Assembly (NCBI RefSeq): GCF_905171765.1 | Contig: NC_053390.1 | Coordinates: 590,637,793-590,701,792 of the forward strand | Direction of reading: 5' to 3' | DNA length: 64,000 nucleotides | Source: Bufo bufo | Taxonomy: Eukaryota > Chordata > Amphibia > Anura > Bufonidae | In this document: positions 49,723 through 59,560 of the stretch, piece after piece | Position numbering within the stretch: the first letter of the stretch is position 1 | How the letters are laid out: each line of letters opens with the position of its first letter | Made by a program: the position numbers and the translations under genes | Notes under the pieces: generated by a model | The model's input: only the letters and a program-made list of their open reading frames with translations | The model's database searches: none | Told to the model about the DNA's origin: nothing

Positions 49723-50529
49723 TCGAATAACACGCTAGATATAGTACTGCATAAATTTGAGCAACGAGGTTATCCAACCAAATTGCTACATGAGAAAAAG
49801 AAACTGGTCGGTCAACTCAACAGGGATGACATCCTTAAAAGGAAAGTACAACAAGTGAAAAAGAATAGGATTCCTTTTATTTCCACCCATTGTGAACAGA
49901 GCGTTGACATTAACAACATTATTCGACGTCACTGGGGCATATTGGGTGGTTGTCATAATATGGTTAAGGAATTTCTTTCCCCCCCTATCATGTCCTACCG
50001 CAGATCTAAGAGTCTTAGGGACCAGTTGGTTAGGGCAGACGTAGGAACCTCAAAAATGTCTAGACAACTCACACTGACTGGTGCCAGTGTTGGTTGCTTT
50101 CCATGTTTGTCCTGCGTAAATTGCAAATACATGATCAAGGGTAGGTCCTTTATACACCCACAAACTGGGGTCTCATATCAGATAAGACATTATCTGACTT
50201 GTGACTCCAATCACGTTGTTTACGTGATTGTTTGTCCATGTAATTTGCTATACGTTGGAGAAACATCAACTGACTTCAAGACAAGATTTAATAATCATCG
50301 ACTTAGTGTGAGGAAGAAACGGCTGGATTTACCAGTCTCTAAACACTTTACCAATCATAAACACACTGAGAAAGATCTGAGGTGTTACATCATTGACCAT
50401 ATACCAATGCCAAGGAGAGGTGGCAACAGGATTGGACTCCTAAAAAGGAGAGAGCTCAAGTGGATCTTTACGCTTAATTCTCTACAGCCATGTGGTCTTA
50501 ATGTGGACTATAGGGTTGGAGTGAGCTAA
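49723..50529 (+). CDS. Penelope-like polyprotein, C-terminal part (RT thumb to GIY-YIG endonuclease)
   Basis: Open from the truncation point (SNNTLDIVLHKFEQRGYPTK) to a stop at 50,529, with no start of its own. The first part is the region after RT (NINIIRRHW-type box: DINNIIRRHWGILGGCHNMV, then FLSPPIMSYRRSKSLRDQLV). A cysteine cluster CFPCLSCVNC precedes the GIY-YIG nuclease: VVYVIVCPCNLLYVGETS (the two-strand YVI...YVG motif), the R of FKTRFNNHR, and a later ELKWIFTLNSLQPCGLN. This nuclease makes the nick that primes reverse transcription in these elements. The RT catalytic core is missing through 5' truncation, so the copy is not autonomous. Confidence 0.85.
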   Translation, partial: SNNTLDIVLHKFEQRGYPTKLLHEKKKLVGQLNRDDILKRKVQQVKKNRIPFISTHCEQSVDINNIIRRHWGILGGCHNMVKEFLSPPIMSYRRSKSLRDQLVRADVGTSKMSRQLTLTGASVGCFPCLSCVNCKYMIKGRSFIHPQTGVSYQIRHYLTCDSNHVVYVIVCPCNLLYVGETSTDFKTRFNNHRLSVRKKRLDLPVSKHFTNHKHTEKDLRCYIIDHIPMPRRGGNRIGLLKRRELKWIFTLNSLQPCGLNVDYRVGVS

Positions 50530-51745
50530 CTGCGTGGTTTGCCCTCTCTCGTTGCATTCTGAATGTCGACTGTCTTTCTGTGTAATATGTGATTTGTGTA
50601 TACAAAACATATATCCTAAGGTTTATTCTGCAAGTCTTTTCTGGTCAAGAACAAGTTTTTTGATCTTTGTAAAAAATTTTAATGTATTTTTCTTTTCTCT
50701 CTTTTTTCTTTTTCCTTTTTTATTTTTTCAGATAAATTTTCATTGGATTTGGAGTTTGGGGAGGTGGCATTATGCCCATGGGGGCTGTGTGGTCACGATG
50801 TCTGGACGCGTCTGCCCATGCACTACATGATCTTTAGACTTGTGCATTTCTTTAAATAACTACTTCTGTATCTTTAACCCAGATTCCGTTATTAGTATGG
50901 CGGGGTGTGATGAGGAGAACCCTCAGAGTGAGGTGGCGATGGATGGACTTTGACTGAAGTAGCGGTGCGACTCGGCATTTACATGCGGATGCGCTACCGC
51001 TCTATAGTCTTGGTGGGGTGCCCACTTCAATTTGTAGGTGTTGGCCTTCTCCTTAGTCCTCTTAGCCGCTGAGACACTCGGACATGTATATATGTCCTCT
51101 TTCACCCCGAGCCTGCGATATACCGGGACAATTAGTTGTTTTCAATAGCAGCGTAACTCAGTGGGCGTTTTTCCCTTATCCAAAATGGCCGCATTAGCAT
51201 TGTAGCCCAAGAGCGCATGCGTTGCGTGACGAGGCTAATGCTAGACGGAAGCACAGTTTATGCGTCATAGGGGCATGCGCAGTTGCGGTCCAGGCACGCC
51301 GGATCGCACATGTCTACATGGACAACAGCCGCTCTCCCTCCCGCTTCCATTATGGTTATCACCTGTAAACAGTAAGCACTTTGCACTTTATGTAATCATT
51401 CACAGCTGGCACTTGTTATGTGATTTGTGTAATATAAATGTATTGTACTATTTATATCTATCATATTATCTTGCTATTGTACGTATCACGATTTAATATT
51501 CACACATGTTTGGCTTCATTGCTCTTTATATTTATATGGCATCATGTAGTTTGATTTTTTTATTAATTATGTACACTTAACATGTAATTGCTCTTAATTG
51601 GTTGAAACACTATATGTACCCAGAGTTTTTGATGTATGCACACTGCTTGAGGAAGGCTCCTGTGTATGAGCCGAAACGTCGCTGTTGCCTATGGGTAAAT
51701 AAAGTTTATTTTATTTTTATCCAGTGGATTGCTGCCCTTTTTTCC

Positions 51746-51752
<7 letters not shown>
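50124..51752 (+). repeat. Right arm of 1629-bp inverted repeat
   Basis: Covers the nuclease end, a long non-coding 3' region and the ribozyme-like 3' terminus. It ends at a (TA)n tract. Confidence 0.93.
51644..51680 (+). ncRNA. Hammerhead-ribozyme-like motif, right arm
   Basis: Order of elements: TTGAGGA (box 1, CUGANGA with the first C changed to U), stem II GGCTC(51,655)/GAGCC(51,672) with loop CTGTGTAT, then box 2 GAAA (51,673-51,676) and CGTC. Penelope-like elements are known to carry hammerhead motifs in their terminal regions. Stems I and III are not established here, and the base change may weaken cleavage. Confidence 0.45.

Positions 51753-51785
<33 letters not shown>
51753..51785. 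repeat. (TA)n tract between Penelope element and Tc1-4
   Basis: TA dinucleotides that serve as the boundary of both neighbours. Confidence 0.85.
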
Positions 51786-51788
<3 letters not shown>

Positions 51789-52372
51789 TTGCAAGAAAAA
51801 GTATGTGAACCCTTTGAAATGATATGGATTTCTGCACAAATTGGTCATAAAATGCGATCTGATCTTCGTCTAAATCACAACACTAGACAATCACAGTCTG
51901 CTAAAACTAATAACACACAAAGAATTAAATGTTACCATGTTTTTATTGAACACACCATGTAAACATTCACAGTGCAGGTGGAAAAAGTATGTGAACCCCT
52001 AGACTAATGACATCTCCAAGAGCTAATTGGAGTGAGGTGTCAGCCAACTGGAGTCCAATCAATGAGATGAGATTGGAGGTGTTGGTTACAGCTGCCCTGC
52101 CCTATAAAAAACACACACCAGTTCTGGGTTTGCTTTTCACAAGAAGCATTGCCTGATGTGAATGATGCCTCGCACAAAAGAGCTCTCAGAAGACCTACCA
52201 TTAAGAATTGTTGACTTGCATAAAGCTGGAAAGGGTTATAAAAGTATCTCCAAAAGCCTTGCTGTTCATCAGTCCATGGTAGGACAAATTGTCTATAAAT
52301 GGAGAAAGTTCAGCACTGCTGCTACTCTCCCTAGGAGTGGCCATCCTGTAAAGATGACTGCAAGAGCACAGC
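51786..52372 (+). mobile_element. Tc1-like element 4, left part only
   Basis: Begins CAGTTGCAAGAAAAAGTATG after TA, the end of a Tc1-type inverted repeat. It continues with AT-rich TIR sequence and the first part of a transposase, and is cut at 52,372 by a gypsy LTR. The right half is not found after the LTR element. Confidence 0.8.
52162..52372 (+). pseudogene. Tc1-like transposase N-terminus, truncated
   Basis: About 70 residues: [20 protein letters not shown], then [20 protein letters not shown] and [15 protein letters not shown]. This is the first helix-turn-helix and the linker of a Tc1 transposase. Beyond 52,372 the frame reads gypsy LTR sequence. There is no catalytic domain. Confidence 0.8.
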
Positions 52373-52910
52373 TGTCACGCTGGACAGGATACAAGATACA
52401 ACAGAAATCCGCAAACAAGTGTCTAGGCCAGAAGCTGGGGATAAAGGTCACCACCTAGAAAATCCCTACCAGCTCTCCCTAGACTTCTGTACCCACGTTC
52501 AGACCCTAGAGGTGGGAATAAACATGCCCCCGTGACTAAGGCTGAAGATTCCCTAAAATCCCTAATATGGTGACAGGGGGAAAGAGACAGCTTGCTTCCT
52601 CAGACCTGGAGGAGACAGGCATCTCTCTAACAGCCTAGACAGAACACACACAAGAAAACAAAACCAACTTATCTTGTCACAGAGCAGATACAGCAAATCC
52701 TTCTTTCCTTCCTTCCTTCCATTGAGCAAGATAGAAGCTATAACCCGCACAGGACACTGGGAAGGGACATAATTTAAACTCATACAAACGACCCCACCCA
52801 GTGCACCTGAAGGGAGGCGGATACAGTTCAACTCCAAAACAAAAACAAAAAACTACACACGTGCTGCTAACCTGGCAGACCTCCGCACATAACCTGTGCA
52901 GGGCATGACA
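52373..52910 (-). repeat. Gypsy-3 3' LTR
   Basis: 538 bp, TGTCACGCTGG...GGGCATGACA. It contains a (TTCC)n microsatellite (52,707-52,720). Only one LTR is present, so no target duplication can be tested. Confidence 0.8.
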
Positions 52911-54170
52911 GTGACCTCCGGACACCCCGGCCCAACTTTATCCGGGTGGGATCTGTGAAAAGCCCTCACCAGTCGGCTAGCACGAACATCCACAGCCGGA
53001 ACCCACATCCTCTCCTCAGGGCCGTATCCCCTCCAGTGTACCAGGTACTGAAGGGAACCCCGAAGAACCTGTGAGTCGAGAACCCTAGAGATCTCGAACT
53101 CTAAATTTCCATCAACCAGAACAGGGGGAGGAGGCAATTGCGATGGTTCCACCGGTTTCACATATTTCTTAAGTAAAGACCTGTGGAACACATCGTGGAT
53201 CCTCCAGATCTGCGGAAGATCCAGACGAAACGCTACTGGATTGATCACCGCAGATATTTTGTAAGGTCCAATAAATCTTGGACCCAGTTTCCAAAATGGT
53301 ACTTTCAGTTTAATATTTTTAGTAGATAACCACACCAGATCACCCACACACAGGTCCGGACCAGTCATACGTCTCTTGTCAGCCATTCGCTTGTACCTCT
53401 CACCCAGCCTCTCCAAATTCACTTGAATCTTCCGCCAGATAGAGGACAAGGCAGAAGAAAATCTCTCCTCCTCTGGCATCCCAGAGGAACTAGTCTCAGA
53501 AAAGGTACCAAACTGAGGGTGAAAACCGTATGCGGCAAAAAATGGCGACTTACCCGTGGACTCCTGCCTACGGTTATTCAAAGCAAACTCTGCTAGTCAT
53601 AAGAATAAGGACCAGTCCTCCTGGTTTTCAGCCACAAAGCTCCTCTAGTAGGTCTCCAGGTTTTGATACGTACGCTCTGTCTGTCCATTCGACTGCAGAT
53701 GAAAAGCCGAAGAGAACGAAAGTTGGATACCAAGACGAGAGCAGAACACCCTCCAAAATCTGGAAACAAACTGCGTGCCCCTATCAGAAACCACATCCGA
53801 GGGAATGCCATGTAATTTCACGATGTTATCCACAAAAACCTGAGCAAGAGTCTTAGCATTGGGCAGACTAGCTAACGATACAAAGTGAGCCATTTTACTG
53901 AAACGGTCAACCACCAAAATCACAGTTTTCCCAGAGGAACTCGGCAGATCAGTAATAAAGTCCATAGACAAGTGCGTCCAAGGACGAGATGGAATAGACA
54001 AAGGAAGAAGTGAACCAGAAGGTCGAGTGGGAGCAACCTTTGCCCGTGCACAGGTCTCACAAGCTGCTACGTAATCCTCAACACTCTTACGTAACCCAGG
54101 CCACCAGAACCTCCGGGAAATCAGATCAATGGTGGACTTGCCACCAGGATGTCCCGCAAGGACAGTATCG
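52853..54170 (-). pseudogene. Gypsy-3 integrase and chromodomain, two stops
   Basis: From the 5' side: zinc-module end (about 54,030-54,170), core MDFITDLPSSSGK, SDRGTQFVSRFW and QSNGQTERTYQ. There are in-frame stops TAG (53,645-53,647) and TGA (53,597-53,599). Then LNNRRQESTGKSPFFAAYG, the GPY/F part WKLGPRFIGPYKISAVINP, and chromodomain VLDSQVLRGSLQYLVHWRGY with EERMWVPAVDV. RT and protease are missing. The frame ends inside the LTR. Confidence 0.9.
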
Positions 54171-54176
54171 TGATTT

Positions 54177-54294
54177 CCCCATCAACTCTGACCAGCTTCC
54201 CTGTCCCTGCTGAAGAAAAGCATCCCCTCAGTATGATGCTGCCACCACCATGTTTCACGGTGGGGATGGCGTGTTCAGGGTGATGTGCAGTGTT
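54177..54294 (-). pseudogene. Tc1-like transposase fragment
   Basis: Minus-strand reading includes [17 protein letters not shown] and [16 protein letters not shown], a block typical of Tc1 transposases between the first two catalytic aspartates. It is opposite in orientation to Tc1-4, so it is not simply the other half of that element. Confidence 0.75.
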
Positions 54295-54295
54295 A

Positions 54296-54783
54296 GGCTA
54301 CTTTCACACTTGCGTTTCTGGGTCCGCTTGTGAGATCAGTTTCAGGGCTCTCACAAGCGGCCCATAATGGATCAGTTTAGCCCCAATGCATTCTGAATGG
54401 ATAAGGATCCGTTCAGAATGCATCAGTTTGCCTCCGTTCAGCCTCCATTCCACTCTGGAGGCGGACACCAAAACGCTGCTTGCAGCGTTTTGGTGTCCGC
54501 CTGGCGATGCGGAGCCAAACGGATCCGTCCTGACTTACAATGTAAGTCAATGGGGACGGATCCGTTTTCACTGACACAATATGGTGCAATTGAAAACGGA
54601 TCCGCCTCCCATTGACTTTCAGTGTAAGTCAAAACGGATCCGTTTGCATTATCATGAACAAAATGCAAAATGGTAATGCAGACGGATCCGTTCTGAACGG
54701 ATACAATCGTTTACATTATAGGTGCGGATCCGTCTGTGCAGATACCAGACGGATCCGCACCTAACGCAGGTGTGAAAGTAGCC
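54296..54783. mobile_element. Harbinger-like MITE ('GGCTACTTTCACACTTGCG' family)
   Basis: TIRs GGCTACTTTCACACTTGCG and CGCAGGTGTGAAAGTAGCC, flanked by TTA on both sides (54,293-54,295; 54,784-54,786). The interior has repeated 'acggatccg' palindromes and a GCTTGCAGCG-centred hairpin. Confidence 0.8.
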
Positions 54784-54889
54784 TTATAGTTTTTCACCAC
54801 AAAGCATTTTACATTTAGGCCAAAAGGTTTAACTCTTAAGCCGTTATAGTGTAGTTACAGGGGACATAACTACTGTGTAAGGGAAATGA

Positions 54890-55205
54890 TGAGGCATAAC
54901 TGGGGGCACTAACAGGGTATTCTTACAGAGCTCGAGGCACTATAGGGAGCACAGAGGAAGGGGCACAAGATAAAGCGGGCATAGATCCTGGCATTATATA
55001 TAGGGGTCACAGATCCTGGCACATATAAAGGGGGCAGAGAACCTGGCACTATATACAATAGGCACAATGCGTGTGGCACTACATACAGGGGGCACAGAGC
55101 ATGGAGCTATATATACATGGGGCACAGAGTGTGTGGCACTATATAAGGAGGCACAGAGCATTAAGCACTATATACTGTATCTAGGGCACAGAGTGTGTGA
55201 CACTT
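54890..55205. repeat. Degenerate tandem repeat ('ggcacagag...ctatata')
   Basis: About seven diverged units of 35-50 bp reading like 'gggggcacagagtgtgtggc' then 'actatata'. A few more units follow the palindromic element at 56,628-56,790, so the element inserted into this array. Confidence 0.75.
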
Positions 55206-55511
55206 AGTGTTGAGCGCGAATATTCGAATTGCGAATTTTTTTCTCGAATATCGCAATTTCGAGATTTCGCGAATATTTAGAATATCGTTCTATATATTCG
55301 CGAAATAGAATATTCGTTTTTTTTCTTTTTTTTTTTTATTATATTTTTTTCTTTCCCACTTCCCTAAAGTTGTTCTTACCTGTCCTTTGGATTCCTGGCT
55401 TCCTGGCTGCTCCAGTCAGTGGTGTTTTCAACTTACTGCTATATTTCATATTAGCTAAATTACAATCTAATCTATATGTGTATTTTACGAAATTTCGCAA
55501 TAGTCGCAATT

Positions 55512-55711
55512 GCGATGCGAGTAATATAACACGAAATATTCGCATGAAGATTTCAACTTAGCACTGCTATACTCCATATTCTAGCCTAATATGGAATATA
55601 GCTGTGCTAAGTTAGCACTGCTATATTCCATATTAGGCTAGAATATGGAGTATAGCTGTGCTAAGTTGAAATCTTCATGCGAATATTTCGTGTTATATTA
55701 GTCGCATCGCA
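55512..55711. repeat. Near-perfect palindrome, about 100-bp arms (first)
   Basis: Arms contain GCGATGCGAGTAATATAAC and its complement, then CATGAAGATTTCAACTTAGC, and meet at GCTAAGTTAGCA. Only a few mismatches are seen. Confidence 0.9.
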
Positions 55712-56109
55712 ATTTCGACTTTTTCAAATGTTCTTAATATTGCTCTAACTTCGTCTTTTAGAAATTTCGTAATATTGCTCTAACTTCGTCTCTTAGAATA
55801 TTACGAATATTCTAAAAGACGAAGTTAGAGCAATATTACGAAATTTCGTAAAATACACATATAGATTGTAATTTAGCTAATATAGTGCTATAATCCCTTT
55901 TTTTTCCTGTAATTTTTTTTGCCTCTTCTGAACTTAAGTTTTGTAAAATATGTACACTATTAAAAATTATTACTATAGCAGTATATTAGCTTAAATACAA
56001 TCTATGTGTATTTTACGAAATTTCGTAATATTGCTCTAACTTCATCTTTTAGAATATTACGAATATTCTAAAAGACGAAGTTAGAGCAATATTAAGAACA
56101 TTTGCAAAA

Positions 56110-56327
56110 GTCGAAATTGCGATGCGAGTAATATAACACGAAATAGTCGCATGAAGATTTCAACTTAGCACAGCTATATTCCATATTCTAGCCTAATATG
56201 GAATATAGCAGTGCTAACTTAACACAGCTATATTCCATATTAGGCTAGAATATGGAATATAGCAGTGCTAAGTTTAAATCTTCATGCGACTATTTCGTGT
56301 TATATTACTCGCATCGCAATTTCGACT
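56110..56327. repeat. Near-perfect palindrome, about 105-bp arms (second)
   Basis: A diverged copy of the first palindrome (GTCGAAATTGCGATGCGAG...CTCGCATCGCAATTTCGAC), with its own small differences mirrored in both arms at many positions. Confidence 0.9.
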
Positions 56328-56842
56328 TTTGCAAATGTTCTTAATATTGCTCTAACTTCGTCTTTTAGAATATTCGTAATATTATAAGAGACGAAGTTAG
56401 AGCAATATTACGAAATTTCGTAATATACACATATTAGCCTAGCCATAGTCATTAGCATAGGAACGTTGCCTTATACTATCAAGATAAATTTTCGCAATAT
56501 GCGAAAAATAATTTCGCGATAATTGGAATAATTGCGAATATTCGATTTTGACGAATATAACACGAATATTCATGCGAATATTCGCGAAATATCGCGAAAC
56601 CGAATATGGCACCTCCCGCTCATCACTAGTGACACTATCTATAGGGGGCACTACCATTTGAAGCAGTGTGTGCATTTTTTTTTTCAGGGGTCAGTATGTA
56701 ACATTACTGTATTCAGAGGCACAGTGTATGTTGCTATTATATTGAGGGCATAGCATATGGCACTAAGAGAAGTTTGTCTTAGTATATAGGGTGCAGATGT
56801 GTTGGTAAAGGGAAGCTGAAGACATCTGAGTGGCAAACTCCA

Positions 56843-57060
56843 TAGAGTTTGGATAGATCATCAGCATCTGATCGGCAGGGGGTCCGACACCCGGGACCCC
56901 TGACGATCAGCTGTTTGAGAAGGCAGCGGAGCTGGCAGTAGCGCGGCAGCCTTCTCACTGTTTACCGCAGGCCCAGTGACATCACGACTGGTATCACTTG
57001 CCTGGGCGCGGCTAAGCTCTGTTCACTTGAATGGAAGTGAACAGAGAATGGAGTTCTTTC
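56843..57060. repeat. SINE-like interspersed repeat
   Basis: Contains 'gggggtccgacacccgggac' and 'cctgacgatcagctgtttga', also partly present at 16,665-16,710. It ends near 'ttcacttgaatggaagtgaa'. Confidence 0.45.
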
Positions 57061-57550
57061 AAGCATGGAGGTGGTCCAGGATGCCGATGATGATTAGCTA
57101 CCACAAGGTTTTTTCATCCAGAAGCTAGCTGGTCAAGGTCATGAGGAGTGTACTGGTAGCCAGATCTCTTCTAAGGCCTCTCAGAGTTCCTCTATTTTGG
57201 CAAAGAGCTCCAGCTTGTCTCCTCACATCATTCCTGACCAGTAGGGTTGGCAACGTGCTTCCGCCTTCTTGTCATTCACTCTCTCGTGTAGTCTGACAGA
57301 CCAACAAACAGGCCATCTGGAAATTGTTCTTAACAAATGGGTTCTCAACCCTGCGTGTCTTTTCTGTTTGTTATGGGGCTCATCTAGTGGTGCTGTGCAT
57401 CCTCTATCCCCAGGGAGAGAGTAGATCCACAGAGTAGGTGGCCTGATCCCTTTAGCATTCCAAGTTGGGTGGACTCAGCAATCTTCCCGCTCCTGACAGG
57501 GCAGTGCGCAGCTTCTCTTCAGGCAGTCAACCCCTTGGAGATCGGCAGTC
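57061..57550. other. Intergenic stretch, nothing recognised
   Basis: Moderate GC, no tandem or inverted repeats and no frame over about 60 codons. It could be unique sequence. Confidence 0.5.
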
Positions 57551-57557
57551 GGCCTAA

Positions 57558-58354
57558 GGCCCCTTTTACGCGGGCGATAATTCCATGCACTGAATCCTGA
57601 CCCATTAATTTCAATGGGGCTGTGTACATGAGCGATGTTTTTCACGCATCACTTGTGCGTTGCGTGAAAATCCCAGCATGTTCTATATTCTGCATTTTTC
57701 ACGCTACGCAGGCCCCATAGAAATAATTAGGGGTGCGTGAAAATCGCATGGCATCCGCAAGCAAGTGTGGATGCGATGCGACTTTCACGCATGGTTGCTA
57801 AGGAGACGAGGGATGAGCGACCCTGTTCCCGATTTACTTTATTATTTTCCATTATAACATGGTTATAATGGAAAAAAATAGCATTCTTCTATCTTCATTC
57901 AGCAGGACCTGCGGTGACGTCACCGCGCTCACCACGTGGTGAGCGTAATGACGTCAGCAAAGGTCCTTTTGCAGGTCCTTCAGGAACAACAAAGAAGAGG
58001 ATCCCGGCTGCGCAATCAAGTGGATGAGGTGAGTAATGTTTTTATTATTTTTTAACCCTCAAGTGACATTTCACTTTGCATTCTGTATTAAAGAATGCTA
58101 TTATTTTCCATTATAACCATGTTATAATGGAAAATAATAAAATATACAGAACACCGAACCCAAACCCGAACTTCAGTGAAGAAGTCTGGGTTCAGGTCTG
58201 GGTACCACATTCAGTTTTTTCTCACGCGCGTGCAAAACGCATTGCACTCGCCCGTAAAAAACTGACTGCAATTGTGTGCCTACTCGTGCGGATTTCCCAC
58301 AATGCACCCTGAACGCATCCGGCCCTCACCCGCGACGCCCGTGTAAAGGGGGCC
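57558..58354. mobile_element. MITE ('GGCCCCTTTTACGCGGGCG' family), complete
   Basis: TIRs GGCCCCTTTTACGCGGGCG and CGCCCGTGTAAAGGGGGCC, with TAA on both sides (57,555-57,557; 58,355-58,357). The interior contains two 'ttccattataacatggttat' hairpins and 'cacgcatcacttgtgcgttg'. A partial relative lies at 26,898. Confidence 0.8.
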
Positions 58355-58869
58355 TAAAAGATGAATCATGGTGAGTGACAGTACCCGCAGTAACAATGCA
58401 GCACCATGTAGCAGGAGAATCTGCACTACAACTGCCTTTAGCACAATAAAGTCTTTTTAGGGTTTACAATTCAGAGCAACAACTTTGGCCAATCTGTAGG
58501 ACACAGAGGATAGGATCCTGTTTGTGACGTCAAAATAACTGCCGCATGGGAGAGTGCTGTGAAGAGGATAGGAGTGGCCAGTGGCGTAGGGATCGCCATA
58601 GCAACCATAGCAGTGGCTATGGGGCCCTACGCCACTGGGGGCCCGTCCAAGCCGCCTTCTGTTGATTTTTTATTTTTTTATTTACACACACCACATACAC
58701 AGGCAACCAGGCCTGGAGCAGGGCGCACGCAGGGCCGGGCCGACACAGTGGCTGCGGAGGCTCCAGCCAGGCCACTGAGACTCAGAAGATCCGATAGTAT
58801 ATTCTAACCCCCAGGCGTTCCCATGGTGACAGGGACGCTTGCCTGGGGGTTAGAATATACAGGGCCACG

Positions 58870-59221
58870 CCGCTCACAGCAGTATATTTATAAACTAATC
58901 ATTAACTACTTTAACTTTAATCATTTCTCATTGCTGAGCTCTTTACTTGGATTATTTGGATATCTTACTCTGTCTTAGCTCCGGTAACAGCAGGCAGTGC
59001 GGGGGGCGGCGCTCACTCACTGACGACACGCGCCTGCTCCTCCCACTAGGCGGCGCAGGCGCGTGACGTCAGTGAGTGAGCGCCGCTCCCCACACTGCCT
59101 GCTGTTACCGGAGCTAAGACAGAGTAAGATATCCAAATAATCCAAGTAAAGAGCTCAGCAATGAGCAATGATTAAAGTTAAATTAGTTACTGATTAGTTT
59201 ATAAATATACTGCTGTGAGCA
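58870..59221. repeat. Palindrome with about 165-bp arms
   Basis: Left arm begins GCTCACAGCAGTATATTTAT and the right arm ends ATAAATATACTGCTGTGAGC. The core GGTAACAGCAGGCAGTG pairs with CACTGCCTGCTGTTACC. The tip is GC-rich around 'ctgctcctcccactaggcgg'. Confidence 0.92.
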
Positions 59222-59497
59222 TCGGGGAGGGGGATCTGTGGATGGCACTGTTTAGGGGGGGGGATCTGTGGATGGCACTGTTTAGGGGGGGGATCTGTGG
59301 ATGGCACTGTTTAGGGGAGGGGGGGGATCTGTGGATGGCACTGTTTAGGGGAGCGGGGATCTGTGGATGGCACTGTTTAGGGGGGGGATCTGTGGATGGC
59401 ACTGTTTAAGGGGGTGCTCTGTGGATGGCACTGTTTAGGGGAGGGGGGATCTGTGGATGGCACTGTTTAGGGGAGGGGGGATCTGTGGATGGCACTG
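59222..59497 (+). repeat. 27-33 bp minisatellite (about nine copies)
   Basis: Repeats of 'ggggatctgtggatggcact' plus 'gtttagggg', varying in the length of the G run. Confidence 0.92.
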
Positions 59498-59560
59498 GAG
59501 GGGCCCATACATTTTTTTGCTATGGGGCCATGCATTTCTAGCTATGCCCCTGGGAGTGGC

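Larger units (their letters stand above)
48010..51752. mobile_element. Penelope-like element, head-to-head pair
   Basis: A + strand, 5'-truncated copy (49,722-51,752) is joined at its 5' end to an inverted, shorter copy (48,010-49,721). The shared part forms arms of exactly 1629 bp each (48,093-49,721 and 50,124-51,752), with only two or so differences by eye. Inverted, 5'-truncated partners are a known habit of Penelope-like retroelements. The element encodes the GIY-YIG endonuclease end of its polyprotein. It sits in the (TA)n tract and has no clear target duplication. Confidence 0.85.
52373..54176 (-). mobile_element. Ty3/gypsy chromovirus 3, truncated
   Basis: Minus strand: 3' LTR (52,373-52,910) followed by integrase with chromodomain. 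The sequence stops abruptly at about 54,176 inside the integrase zinc module. It is clearly related to gypsy-1 at the protein level, but the LTR differs. Confidence 0.88.
55206..56627. mobile_element. AT-rich multi-palindrome element
   Basis: Ends AGTGTTGAGCGCGAATATTC and GGCACCTCCCGCTCATCACT share the 'agtg(t/a)tgagcg' inverted end. The interior holds two long near-perfect palindromes (55,512-55,711 and 56,110-56,327) and several 'ctaacttcgtcttttagaat' inverted pairs (55,735-55,830, 56,030-56,092, 56,345-56,412). It contains no coding frame. Confidence 0.85.
58580..59560. mobile_element. Composite repeat with hairpins and minisatellite
   Basis: Starts with hairpin AGTGGCGTAGGG (58,580) / CCCTACGCCACT (58,636). 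It includes a hairpin of GTATATTCTAACCCCCAGGC (58,797) and its complement ending 58,860, a 350-bp palindrome (58,870-59,221) and a 27-33 bp minisatellite, and ends 'gctatgcccctgg'. 'gggcc...ggcgta' text links it to the repeats at 23,523 and 62,036. Confidence 0.65.

Noticed and set aside
54177..54294. Right half of Tc1-4 beyond the gypsy-3 insertion
   Set aside because: The transposase fragment is on the minus strand while Tc1-4 reads on the plus strand, so it must be another element or a rearranged piece.
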